A stretch of 43,198 nucleotides of DNA from Chryseobacterium sp. 39-10 (lineage in GTDB: Bacteria; Bacteroidota; Bacteroidia; Flavobacteriales; Weeksellaceae). This document shows positions 28,300 through 35,691 of the stretch, piece after piece. A program made the position numbers and the translations under genes. Position 1 is the first letter of the stretch. The number at the start of each line of letters is the position of its first letter. The stretch is taken from contig MKTK01000026.1 in the NCBI GenBank assembly GCA_001898255.1, positions 22,775 through 65,972 on the forward strand, given 5' to 3'. The notes under the pieces were generated by a model that had not been told where the DNA came from, made no database searches, and was given only the letters and a program-made list of their open reading frames with translations.

Positions 28300-29388
28300 C
28301 TATTTTATTTGAATTTTTGCGCCGTTATACAATTTCCCGTTAGAAGAAACGATGTAGGTTTCCTTAGGGTTTAAACCTGATAAAACCTCAATACGGTCTC
28401 CCACGGTTTTACCTGTTTTGAGCCATCTTAGCACCGCGGTACTTTGTGAACTTACCACGTAAACACCGGTGAGCTGACCATTTTCCACCAAAGCCGCTTT
28501 TGGGATCATCATACTTTCCTGAAAATCCTGATTGATTTTCCCTGAATTTTTAAACGGAAACTGTACATTCACGAACATACCTGGAAGCAGACCCGATCCG
28601 TTGTGAATATTGATTTTCACCATATATTGCCCACCCGAATTTGCCGCCGATTTACTGATTTCGGAAACCGTTCCTGAAACGGTTTTGTTCAGGGTTTTCA
28701 AAGTGACTTCTACCGGCATTCCGTTAGAAATTAGTGCAATATTCTGCTCCGAAACCAAAACCTGCGCCTGCAAAGAAGATGGCGATTCTATCGTCAGCAA
28801 AGGCATTCCCGGACTGGCCATATCGCCCTGTTCCGCATATTTTGCGGTAATCGTTCCCGAAATTGGTGCGGTGATGTTGGTGTAACGGTATTGCGCATTC
28901 ACTTCGTTTTTCATTTGCTGGGCGGCCTGCAATCCGGCCTGCGCTATTTCGTAACGGGCTCTCATGTCGTCAAGCTCTTTTTGGGAAGCACTTTGGGATT
29001 GATAGAGATTCTGAAATCTTTCGTAATCTTTTTTGGCGATATTATAATTCGCTTGAGCTTGGGAAATCTGTGCATTCGCCTGTCCGCCTTTTGCCTGAAT
29101 ATCGGTTGCGTTGATGCTGACCAAAAGCTGACCTGCACTCACATTCTGCCCCACTTCTGCCTTCATGTTGGTGATGTAGCCCATCATTCTCGTCGAAACG
29201 TTGACTGAATTTTTAGCGACCAGTTTTCCGCTGGCAGAAGCTTGTGAAAGATCGTTAGCGACGGTTGTTTTGCTGACCGTTACCGTGACTGGTGCGTCTG
29301 TCAACTGTGCAGCTATTTTCTCATCCGAAGAGCAGCTTGACAACAGAAGCGTGCCGAGAAACAGCATTGAGTAAATGTATTTTTTCAT
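28300..29388 (-). CDS. RND periplasmic adaptor (membrane fusion lipoprotein)
   Basis: 362 residues from the ATG at 29388 (another ATG at 29403 would add five). A lipoprotein signal with lipobox LSSC is followed by SSDEKIA. The adaptor architecture is complete: beta-barrel and lipoyl parts with GYITNMKAEVGQNVSAGQLLVSIN, a long helical hairpin (residues about 90-160, many glutamine and alanine), NITAPISGTITAKYAEQGD, and the C-terminal VQFPF and GDRIEVLSGLNPKETYIVSS. It should link the RND pump to TolC. The pump itself is frameshifted, so the adaptor may be an orphan in this strain. Confidence 0.92.
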   Translation of the reverse strand: MKKYIYSMLFLGTLLLSSCSSDEKIAAQLTDAPVTVTVSKTTVANDLSQASASGKLVAKNSVNVSTRMMGYITNMKAEVGQNVSAGQLLVSINATDIQAKGGQANAQISQAQANYNIAKKDYERFQNLYQSQSASQKELDDMRARYEIAQAGLQAAQQMKNEVNAQYRYTNITAPISGTITAKYAEQGDMASPGMPLLTIESPSSLQAQVLVSEQNIALISNGMPVEVTLKTLNKTVSGTVSEISKSAANSGGQYMVKINIHNGSGLLPGMFVNVQFPFKNSGKINQDFQESMMIPKAALVENGQLTGVYVVSSQSTAVLRWLKTGKTVGDRIEVLSGLNPKETYIVSSNGKLYNGAKIQIK

Positions 29389-29512
29389 GATTAAATTTTT
29401 CATTTTAATTATTATTTCGAAAAAATCCGGTTTGCGATCCTTCATTGCATTGAACCGTATTTTTCTTTTAATTTATTTTAACCCGTTTGGTTGGGAAACC
29501 ATGCTCACTAGC

Positions 29513-29595
29513 CCCGATGGGAACGGCATCCTTTTTCTTTTTTGAAGTGGCAAAAAAGCGGTGGCAAAAAAGAAAAAGATACAGTGGACAGCGGG
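29513..29595. repeat. REP-like imperfect palindrome between tolC and the adaptor gene
   Basis: An 83-nt element with two long arms. The arms CTTTTTCTTTTTT (29531-29543) and AAAAAAGAAAAAG (29566-29578) are perfectly complementary. Outside them, CCCGATGGGAACGGCATC and the 18 nt ending in GCGGG pair imperfectly. The loop repeats GTGGCAAAAAA twice. I recall similar palindromes between genes of other Chryseobacterium-type genomes, but could not check this. Confidence 0.7.
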
Positions 29596-29615
29596 AAAAA
29601 GCTCCTAAAAATCTG

Positions 29616-30923
29616 CTACTGTTTTAAAAACTGCTCGTATTCCACGGCTACGTTGTGCTCGAAAACGGCTTGCTGATATTCCAGTTCTTTTTGGGACATG
29701 AGGGTTTCGGCGGAAAGCAGATCGGCGGATTTTTCCAACCCTTGTTCGTAACGGTTTTTGCGGATTCTGTAGGCCTCTTTGCTCTGTTCCAATGCCTGTT
29801 TGGTGAAAGTCAGTTTGGCGATGGCGTCTTCAATCTGCCGTCCGGCTTTGTTGAGTTCCAGCTGGCTTTGTTTGGAATATTGCTCGATTTCGGTTTCGGC
29901 TTTGGAACGTTCGGCTTTGTATTTTTCTTGCTCGCTTTTGGCCTTTAAGCCATCAAAGACATTCCATGAAAGCTGGATTCCCGCCAAATATCCATTGGCG
30001 TTGAACTGCGCGATTTTGTGATCATACATTTCAAAACTCCCGAAGGCATTGAGCCGGGGCAGAAACTTCGCTTTTGACGACTTCATCATCCAGTCGTAGG
30101 CCTCAAGGGATTTGTTGTAGGCCAGCAAATCTTTACGGTTGGGATTCAGCGTGGCGTCCGAAGTCGTCATATACGCTCTGTTTTCCAATGTTTCTGTGGG
30201 TTTGAGGATTTTATTTTCTGCATTTTCATCCAGCAAAAAGTATAAATAATCGGAAGCATTCCTGATGTTGGATTTTGCGGTCTGCATCTGGCTTTCGATC
30301 TCGCTGATGCGCACGTCCATGTACAATACCTCGGATTTCTGAACCATGCCGTTTTTGTAATAATTATCGATGACTTTTTTGTTGGCAAGGGTCGTTTTCT
30401 TTGCATTTTCAAGGGTTTCCAACATTTTGTAGGCCAGTTGAAGCATCATATACGATTTCTTGAGTTCAAACCGGACGAATTCTTTGGTTCTTTCGGTCTT
30501 GATATTCAGCACCTCTGCTTTTACCAGGCCTGCTTTTTTCTGATACACCGCATCTATGTTGATAATGGGTTGCTGTACTTCTATTTTCGTCGCAAAATTG
30601 GAGATGCTTTTCGGGTTGTTTAGGTGATCCGGATCAAAATCCATCATGGTGATTCTTTCCTGATTGAGCTTGGAACCAAATGCATACAGCGGGTTATTGG
30701 TATTGGAAAAAGTGTAGGACGCATTCACGTTGGGGAGGTACATAGCACGGGTACCCAGCAATTCGGCCTGCGCGAGTTCTGCTTCCTTCTTCGCCATTTT
30801 TATCTGAAGATTATGGTCGATACTCTTATTTTCCAGATCGGTTCTGGAGATGGAAACCACTTCCTGCGAAAACCCGAAAGTGATCATCGTGACGGTTATA
30901 ACTGAAAATAATATTTTTCGCAT
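29616..30923 (-). CDS. TolC family outer-membrane channel
   Basis: 435 residues with a signal peptide (RKILFSVITVTMITFGFSQ) and the double-repeat TolC fold: long alpha-helices rich in glutamate, glutamine and lysine with VSISRTDLENKSIDHNLQIKMAKKE at the start, the strand LPNVNASYTFSNTNNPLYAF, a second repeat RLNAFGSFEMYDHKIAQ and GYLAGIQLSWNVFDGLKAKSEQ. It forms the outer-membrane exit duct of the tripartite pump encoded with it. It is the first gene of a unit with its own promoter and Crp-type site; the adaptor gene follows after the REP-like palindrome. Confidence 0.93.
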   Translation of the reverse strand: MRKILFSVITVTMITFGFSQEVVSISRTDLENKSIDHNLQIKMAKKEAELAQAELLGTRAMYLPNVNASYTFSNTNNPLYAFGSKLNQERITMMDFDPDHLNNPKSISNFATKIEVQQPIINIDAVYQKKAGLVKAEVLNIKTERTKEFVRFELKKSYMMLQLAYKMLETLENAKKTTLANKKVIDNYYKNGMVQKSEVLYMDVRISEIESQMQTAKSNIRNASDYLYFLLDENAENKILKPTETLENRAYMTTSDATLNPNRKDLLAYNKSLEAYDWMMKSSKAKFLPRLNAFGSFEMYDHKIAQFNANGYLAGIQLSWNVFDGLKAKSEQEKYKAERSKAETEIEQYSKQSQLELNKAGRQIEDAIAKLTFTKQALEQSKEAYRIRKNRYEQGLEKSADLLSAETLMSQKELEYQQAVFEHNVAVEYEQFLKQ

Positions 30924-30939
30924 TTCTCTTAATTTTTGA

Positions 30940-30947
30940 CAAAATTA
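30940..30947 (-). promoter_or_regulatory. -7 promoter element of tolC
   Basis: The minus strand reads TAATTTTG, 16 nt before the ATG at 30923. No -33 box is visible, consistent with an activator-dependent promoter; the likely activator site is 22 nt upstream. Confidence 0.6.
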
Positions 30948-30969
30948 GATTGACGGAATCTATTGTACA

Positions 30970-30983
30970 GTAACCTTCATCAC
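30970..30983 (-). promoter_or_regulatory. Crp/Fnr-type operator of tolC
   Basis: The minus strand reads GTGATGAAGGTTAC, a GTGA-N6-TTAC inverted repeat. It ends 22 nt before the -7 element, so its centre falls near -41.5. An almost identical site sits at the same distance upstream of the rhodanese-osmC promoter (31865-31878). The likely binder is the Crp/Fnr protein at 31875. Confidence 0.6.
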
Positions 30984-31008
30984 ACAAGGGATTTTTGTGC
31001 AGAGAGCC

Positions 31009-31032
31009 AAAAAAAACCGCCTTTAAAGGCGG
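31009..31032 (-). terminator. Terminator of the rhodanese-osmC unit
   Basis: CCGCCTTT and AAAGGCGG (31017-31032) form a perfect palindrome followed on the minus strand by eight T. It separates the rhodanese-osmC unit from tolC. Confidence 0.88.
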
Positions 31033-31057
31033 CTACAATTCATAAAATAGGGAAATA

Positions 31058-31492
31058 CTATGCTATTATGATTCTTGGAATCATGGTGATTTTGGCTTTC
31101 ACCGAATTGGAGATGAGGCAATTGGCTTCAGATTTATAAAGCACTTTTTCCGCTTTTTCCCTTTCGGATTCGTTATTGATGATTACCTCAGGTTCCAAGA
31201 TCACCTCGGTCATCAGAAATCTACCTTCCACCTGCTCCAGTTTTCCTTGGGATTTGCATTCAAAATGAGAAAATTCAAGTTTTGAGTTTTCTGCTATGGC
31301 CAGAAATGTGGTCATCAGGCAGCTGCTTACCGCCGCGGTAAAAAGATGTTCGGGCGACCATATATTTTCCATCCCTTTCGGGAACTGCGGCGGCGTGGCA
31401 ACTTCTACACGTTGAGCGATCTCGGGAGATGACATTTCTCCCTTTCTATCCTGTTTCCAGGAGATATTCACGTTATAATGATGTGCTTCCAT
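31058..31492 (-). CDS. OsmC family peroxiredoxin-like protein
   Basis: 144 residues of the OsmC/Ohr fold. Two redox cysteines are in their usual places: AAVSSCLMTTFLAIAEN near residue 57 and EANCLISNSV near residue 123, preceded by the WSPEHLFTAA helix start. The family reduces organic hydroperoxides or persulfides. Its ATG is 4 nt after the rhodanese stop, so the two genes are co-transcribed, and a sulfane-sulfur or peroxide stress role fits the pair (inference). Confidence 0.92.
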   Translation of the reverse strand: MEAHHYNVNISWKQDRKGEMSSPEIAQRVEVATPPQFPKGMENIWSPEHLFTAAVSSCLMTTFLAIAENSKLEFSHFECKSQGKLEQVEGRFLMTEVILEPEVIINNESEREKAEKVLYKSEANCLISNSVKAKITMIPRIIIA

Positions 31493-31496
31493 TCTT

Positions 31497-31808
31497 CTAT
31501 ATTTTATTGTTAAGCCCCATCCATCCGCCTCCGTTGTAAACGTTGGTGTAGCCGTTATTTTTCAGGATTGCTTTTGCCGATGCGCTTCGCATTCCGGAGG
31601 CGCAGCAGGTAATAATGGTTTTGTTTTTGTCTTTCAGTCTGAAAAGATTCTGCGGAAGTTGATCGACCGGAATATTTAAAGAATTGGGAATATGCCCTCC
31701 CGCGTATTCACTTTTACTTCTCACATCCAGGATCACAGCTCCTTCTTTTATAAGCTCGGCGAAGTCGGTTTTTTCCAACCCGAACAGGTTTTTGATTGCC
31801 TCTAACAT
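31497..31808 (-). CDS. Rhodanese-like protein of the Crp-linked cluster
   Basis: A 103-residue single rhodanese domain: GAVILDVRSKSEYAGGHIPNSLNIPVDQL and the catalytic loop CCASGMRSASAKAIL, with the active cysteine as the second of two adjacent cysteines. The C-terminus NVYNGGGWMGLNNKI is typical. It probably handles sulfane sulfur. It leads the rhodanese-osmC unit, with a promoter and Crp-type operator in the 66 nt between it and the regulator gene. Confidence 0.92.
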   Translation of the reverse strand: MLEAIKNLFGLEKTDFAELIKEGAVILDVRSKSEYAGGHIPNSLNIPVDQLPQNLFRLKDKNKTIITCCASGMRSASAKAILKNNGYTNVYNGGGWMGLNNKI

Positions 31809-31834
31809 TTTAATTGATTTTTAAATTGATAGTG

Positions 31835-31842
31835 CAAATGTA
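31835..31842 (-). promoter_or_regulatory. -7 promoter element of the rhodanese-osmC unit
   Basis: The minus strand reads TACATTTG, 26 nt before the ATG at 31808. No -33 box is visible. Confidence 0.6.
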
Positions 31843-31864
31843 GAGCTGCCACAAAAGCCGGTCA

Positions 31865-31878
31865 GTGATGTAAGTTAC
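31865..31878 (-). promoter_or_regulatory. Crp/Fnr-type operator of the rhodanese-osmC unit
   Basis: The plus strand reads GTGATGTAAGTTAC, a GTGA-N6-TTAC inverted repeat that contains a perfect TGTAA-G-TTACA core. It ends 22 nt before the -7 element, exactly as in the tolC promoter. It overlaps the stop codon of the Crp/Fnr gene, so the regulator may act next to its own 3' end. Confidence 0.6.
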
Positions 31879-32483
31879 AATAGGGTAATTTTGTTTCGGG
31901 AAAGTTGTATTTGGCCATCGGTTTCAATCTGTTTGAGTACCCGGCTCACTGCTTCGCGCGTAATCCCCAATTCGTCAGCCAGTTGTTGATGGGTAACTGA
32001 AAGGGTTTTGGATTTATACAATTGGGCTTTTTGATTGAGCAGGTGCATCAATCGAGCATCTACGTTCTGGAATGCAACGGCGTTGACAACGCCCAGCAAA
32101 TCCTCAAACCTGCGCTGGTATAAGCCGAAAATAAAATCGGTCCATTCCGGATATTTTTTCAACCAATCTTTGGCCTGCTGTAGAGAGATCATCAGGATTT
32201 CCGCCTCTTCTTCCACAACAGCTTTTACTTTGGAAGTCCCCTGGGTGAGCCCGGATAAAATAGAAGAAATGCAGCTTTCGCCGGGCGTGAGGTAATAGAG
32301 TAAAATTTCGCGGCCGTCTTCATCCGTCCGCGTCACTTTGATGCTGCCCGAAATCACCAAAGGAATATAATTGATGTAGGCATTGATATCCAATATCACG
32401 CTTCCGGCAGGAAACACTTTGAGATGGTCATTAGACGCTATTTCCTTTCTAAATTCGGGGTCTGAGATTCGGTTGATATGCAT
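31875..32483 (-). CDS. Crp/Fnr family transcriptional regulator
   Basis: 202 residues from the ATG at 32483. Residues about 20-125 are the cyclic-nucleotide-type beta roll (VFPAGSVILDINAYINYIPLVISGSIKVT, then DGREILLYYLTPGESC); residues about 150-200 are the winged helix with TREAVSRVLKQIE as recognition helix. It has arginine, glutamate and arginine where Crp contacts GTGA (R-E-x-x-x-R), fitting the GTGA half-sites in this cluster. Only one cysteine is present, so it is not an iron-sulfur Fnr sensor. A TTG codon at 32489 overlaps the promoter element and is not the start. The signal it senses is unknown. Confidence 0.92.
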   Translation of the reverse strand: MHINRISDPEFRKEIASNDHLKVFPAGSVILDINAYINYIPLVISGSIKVTRTDEDGREILLYYLTPGESCISSILSGLTQGTSKVKAVVEEEAEILMISLQQAKDWLKKYPEWTDFIFGLYQRRFEDLLGVVNAVAFQNVDARLMHLLNQKAQLYKSKTLSVTHQQLADELGITREAVSRVLKQIETDGQIQLSRNKITLL

Positions 32484-32486
32484 GTT

Positions 32487-32494
32487 CAAAGATA
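32487..32494 (-). promoter_or_regulatory. -7 promoter element of the Crp/Fnr gene, start-proximal
   Basis: The minus strand reads TATCTTTG with only 3 nt before the ATG at 32483, so the message should be leaderless. Confidence 0.6.
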
Positions 32495-32828
32495 CTGAAA
32501 AACAGAGATATTTTTATGCATTTGCACGCAGGAAGTGGTATTGTAAAGATATGACACATCGATATGACTCATTGATTTTTAAAGAATTAAACTGTAAACA
32601 CTCCAATAATTAAGAACAAAAAAACAGCACCAATACGAATACTGGCGCTGTACTTTTTCAGTTGCTATAAGCATGGTCAACAGAACCTTATTTCACTTCT
32701 TCGAATTGGTTTGTAAGCAGAAGCCAAAAAATTTCTTACTGAAATGAAGATGGAAATCCAATTCGACGTGTAAACTTTGATAACAGCACAGGGAATTTTC
32801 ACGACATGTCAAAAGCAATCCTATTTTT
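32495..32828. other. Intergenic region without a recognised gene
   Basis: About 330 nt between the Crp/Fnr promoter and the LuxR-type fragment. Apart from the terminator at 32617-32651, I see only a short inverted pair (CGAATTGG near 32704, CCAATTCG near 32758) and no frame with a recognisable protein. It may contain decayed sequence. Confidence 0.5.
32617..32651 (-). terminator. Terminator downstream of the LuxR-type genes
   Basis: ACAGCACCA (32624-32632) and TGGCGCTGT (32643-32651) pair (with one G-U on the minus-strand RNA), followed on the minus strand by seven T. Confidence 0.75.
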
Positions 32829-33140
32829 TTATTTTGTTGGTTTTCCAGCTTCCGGATGAACAAGACCAATGATCTCTTTAAGATGCTCAGGGTATTTTTT
32901 CAGTCCGTGCATTGTAGGGATATTTTTGTGGTAGTTAGAAAGTGTACTGTCAGCAAAATTAATAATGTAATAATAGAATTCTCCTGGAAGAAACATCTGA
33001 CCAATTAAATCCTCTATTTTGGTAGAAGTCAGAACATCACTGTTTTCCTCAAGAAACTCAGGGAAATCATTCCAGACGTTTTTTAACGGATGTTCTTTTT
33101 GGGGTTTTACGATGTATTGATCCTTCGTGGATCTATTTAT
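32829..33140 (-). pseudogene. Truncated paralogue of the LuxR-type regulator
   Basis: The minus-strand frame from 33140 to the stop at 32829-32831 translates to a protein matching the N-terminal third of the adjacent regulator: KEHPLKNVWNDFPEFLEE against KEEHPLLPIWNAFPRTLHN, DLIGQMFLPGEFYYY against QLIGEMFALGEFYYY, and MHGLKKYPEHLKEIIGLVHPE against MHGLKKYPQYLKEIIDLIHPE. It ends after HPEAGKPTK and lacks the rest of the sensor region and the HTH. Where the neighbour has its start methionine this copy has TCC, and no ATG lies upstream in frame. It is a degenerate tandem duplicate, not a working gene. Confidence 0.85.
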
Positions 33141-33149
33141 TTAACATAT

Positions 33150-33947
33150 TTAGATCAGTCCGTATTCTATTGATCTTTTGATCAATTCCGATATTTTGGT
33201 ACACGCTGTTTTCTGAAAAATATTTTTGCGATGGGTGGTTACAGTATGATAAGACAAATTCAATTGTTCGGAAATCTGTTTGGCCGACTTCCCTACCGCC
33301 AACAGAGACAGTATTTCAATTTCTCTTTTGGTAAGCTGAGCTTGGAAGAATTCTTTTTTTGTTGTATTTCCATATTGCATCTGGTGAAAATCATTGCGCC
33401 CTCCAATGCCCATTACGGTGACGGTATAGGGATTTTGCTGTGTCAGGTGGTTGATGTTTGTATGGATGTTCACCGCTTGCAATAACTTGCCATCACCATC
33501 TTTTGCAATGTGAAGGGACTGGTGATGGAACATCTCATAATTGCCGTTTTCCGTTTTCATACGGAAACAATAACTGCATTTTAGATTTTGCTGATGTTCA
33601 AAACCTATTTCCTGCATCTTTATTATAGTCATCCGTTCAGCATCCCTCACAAATGCTATATCCTCCGGATGGATCAAATCTATGATTTCTTTCAGATATT
33701 GTGGATATTTTTTTAACCCATGCATTTTTAGGATGTTGGGCTGAGGATTAATAATTGTACTGTCAAAAACATTAAGCGTGTAGTAGTAGAATTCTCCCAG
33801 TGCAAACATTTCCCCGATGAGCTGTTCCACAGAAACAGGCGTTATAATATTGTGACTGGTATTATGCAGCGTTCTTGGAAAAGCGTTCCAAATGGGCAGC
33901 AGTGGGTGCTCTTCCTTGGAATCGACTTTATAATCATTTTCGGTCAT
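33150..33947 (-). CDS. LuxR-type transcriptional regulator with PAS-like N-terminus
   Basis: 265 residues. The C-terminus (about 200-265) is a LuxR/GerE HTH: LTKREIEILSLLAVGKSAKQISEQLNLSYHTVTTHRKNIFQKT. The N-terminal 190 residues resemble a PAS-fold sensor (QLIGEMFALGEFYYYTLNVFDSTI, then IHPEDIAFVRDAERMTI, CSYCFRMKTENGNYEMFHHQSL). No receiver domain is present, so it is not a standard response regulator. The ligand is unknown. The 22-nt inverted repeat upstream (33988-34009) may be its operator. Upstream of it, in the opposite direction, lies a row of secreted-protein genes. Confidence 0.9.
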   Translation of the reverse strand: MTENDYKVDSKEEHPLLPIWNAFPRTLHNTSHNIITPVSVEQLIGEMFALGEFYYYTLNVFDSTIINPQPNILKMHGLKKYPQYLKEIIDLIHPEDIAFVRDAERMTIIKMQEIGFEHQQNLKCSYCFRMKTENGNYEMFHHQSLHIAKDGDGKLLQAVNIHTNINHLTQQNPYTVTVMGIGGRNDFHQMQYGNTTKKEFFQAQLTKREIEILSLLAVGKSAKQISEQLNLSYHTVTTHRKNIFQKTACTKISELIKRSIEYGLI

Positions 33948-33987
33948 TGTTACATTTTTTTATAAAATTAACGAATTTTCTAATAAG

Positions 33988-34009
33988 AAATACCTCTTTT
34001 GAGGTATTT
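33988..34009. promoter_or_regulatory. Inverted repeat between the divergent regulator and secreted-protein genes
   Basis: AAATACCTC-TTTT-GAGGTATTT is a perfect palindrome with 9-nt arms and a 4-nt loop. It sits 40 nt upstream of the regulator ATG and 21 nt before the -7 element of the gene at 34054, so it could be an operator for the LuxR-type regulator. It has no T-run typical of a terminator. Confidence 0.55.
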
Positions 34010-34030
34010 ACTTGTATTATATTTTGGATT

Positions 34031-34038
34031 TAGCTTTG
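34031..34038 (+). promoter_or_regulatory. -7 promoter element of the first secreted-protein gene
   Basis: TAGCTTTG matches TAnnTTTG and lies 15 nt before the GTG at 34054. It also rules out a start further upstream. Confidence 0.5.
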
Positions 34039-34053
34039 AGAAAAATAATAACC

Positions 34054-34557
34054 GTGAGAACTATTTTATTCAAAATCTACTTTTTGATGGTATTCTTATC
34101 AACCCAAATGCTGTTTTCTCAACAATCAGAGATCGTAAAAATCCTGAATGAAGCCCTAAAACAAGACCTCAAGATAGAAGTAAAGAATCATCATTTCAGC
34201 GATACGATTAAAATAATAAAACCTTATTCCATTATTAAAAATATACTTTCTGTAGAACTAAAGTATAGAAAAGGTGGGGAGTATCATAATGAAATGATAC
34301 AGGTCCCACTATCGAAAATTAAAAGTGTTTCCAAAGATAGTAATGTGATTTTCGAAACCTTTGATGAAGAAGATGTGAAAATAATACAAGCGCATCCAGC
34401 AAGTGCAAAACAATTAGGTTATTTTAAATATCTATCTTCTGGTATTTTTTTCACAGGAATCCGCAATCAGCGTAAAAACAAATTTCTGGGAGAAGCCCTA
34501 CAAAAAGCTTTTGCAAAAGCAGGATATAAAATTGAGTTGGGAAGCTGGTATGATTGA
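34054..34557 (+). CDS. Secreted hypothetical protein
   Basis: 167 residues from the GTG at 34054, which begins with RTILFKIYFLMVFLSTQMLFSQ, a clear Sec signal peptide. The ATG at 34087 would leave only a stub of the signal and is less likely, as is the TTG at 34012, which lies before the promoter element. The mature part (QQSEIVKILNEALKQDLKIEV onward) is lysine-rich and has no motif I recognise; the KFLGEALQKAFAKAGYKIELG end looks like a conserved tail. It is the first of a row of AT-rich plus-strand genes with signal peptides. Confidence 0.65.
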   Translation: MRTILFKIYFLMVFLSTQMLFSQQSEIVKILNEALKQDLKIEVKNHHFSDTIKIIKPYSIIKNILSVELKYRKGGEYHNEMIQVPLSKIKSVSKDSNVIFETFDEEDVKIIQAHPASAKQLGYFKYLSSGIFFTGIRNQRKNKFLGEALQKAFAKAGYKIELGSWYD

Positions 34558-34620
34558 GATGGTTGTGGGAAGAAAACAGAAAAAAAAGACAAAATTTAAA
34601 CTTTTAAAGCAAATAAAATT

Positions 34621-35679
34621 ATGAAAACGAAATTAATTTTTGCCTTTTTGGCAACAGGTCTGTATCTAAACGTAAACGCACAGGCAAAGCACGATTATAA
34701 GCAAGGCTGCTGCAAACTGGTGGGGAAAATAATGTCTGCCGAGAGTTGCTATTGTGCAGGTTGTGCTGCAAATGATGAGAAAAACAGACAAGCCAAAGAA
34801 GCGGAAGACAAACGCGTGAAACAGGTAATTGCAAAAAAGGAAGAGGAAAAACGCCAGAAAGCGATTGAAGAAAATAGAAAGATGAATGAAAAAATAGCCG
34901 CAGAACGTAAGAAAGACAAAGAAAATGTGGTGCAATTAGGCTTTGCTAAACCAGATAAAAAAATAGAAAAAACATCTATTACTTCAAATAACAAAAATAG
35001 TCCTATTAAAGAGAAACTAACTATAGTTAGAGAAGGAAATAAATGGGATGGAAATGCAACCTATTACTTAAAAAATTATTTAGTAAATAAAAATGGAGAA
35101 AAAATATTGACAATTTCAAATGCTTATTTAGGTAATTTAGATACTTGGGGAGAAAATAATAATCTCTATGAACTAAGTGAGAAGCTTGAAATTGGATATA
35201 ATTCATATTTTCATAAAGTTAATATAATTGATGAAAAGGGAGTAAAGAGAATTAAACGGGAAGATGTTATTAAATTAACTTCTTGCAATAATGGATTTTA
35301 TTTATTAAAAGTTCCGATTTGGAAAAGTGAAATTTCGACTGATGGATGGGGCAGTAAAACCGTATCTGCCGATTACCAATTTATAGTATATGATGCGAAA
35401 AACAATAAAGAATACCCACTTAATTATAGAACCCGAAATTATGTATCAGGCTCTATGGACTTACAAAATATGGGTAAAAGTTGGTTAGAAATTATTAAAA
35501 ACGCACCTTCACCAAGGGAAGATATCCTCGTAATAGTTGACATCGAGCCTTCTGCTCACGATATCAATAAAACAAATAATTACCTTGATTTTTATTATTT
35601 CGATTTGAAAGATAAAAAGTGGAAAACTTTAATACAGTTTTCAACATCTGACGAAATGAAAAAAAATTTAACAAGATAA
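34621..35679 (+). CDS. Secreted cysteine-containing coiled-coil hypothetical protein
   Basis: 352 residues. A signal peptide (KTKLIFAFLATGLYLNVNAQ) is followed by a cysteine cluster (C30, C31, C43, C45, C48 in GCCKLVG and ESCYCAGC), a strongly charged segment of about 60 residues predicted as coiled coil (EEEKRQKAIEENRKMNEKIA), and a C-terminal domain of about 220 residues rich in tyrosine and asparagine. I recognise no family. The first 17 codons nearly match those of the next gene (ATGAAAACnAAATTAAT), suggesting duplicated or exchanged 5' ends. The codon use is AT-rich compared with the housekeeping genes. Confidence 0.65.
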   Translation: MKTKLIFAFLATGLYLNVNAQAKHDYKQGCCKLVGKIMSAESCYCAGCAANDEKNRQAKEAEDKRVKQVIAKKEEEKRQKAIEENRKMNEKIAAERKKDKENVVQLGFAKPDKKIEKTSITSNNKNSPIKEKLTIVREGNKWDGNATYYLKNYLVNKNGEKILTISNAYLGNLDTWGENNNLYELSEKLEIGYNSYFHKVNIIDEKGVKRIKREDVIKLTSCNNGFYLLKVPIWKSEISTDGWGSKTVSADYQFIVYDAKNNKEYPLNYRTRNYVSGSMDLQNMGKSWLEIIKNAPSPREDILVIVDIEPSAHDINKTNNYLDFYYFDLKDKKWKTLIQFSTSDEMKKNLTR

Positions 35680-35691
35680 ATCTAAATTATT

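Noticed and set aside
34012-34053. TTG start for the first secreted-protein gene
   Set aside because: It precedes the -7 element at 34031 and spoils the signal peptide; GTG at 34054 is better.
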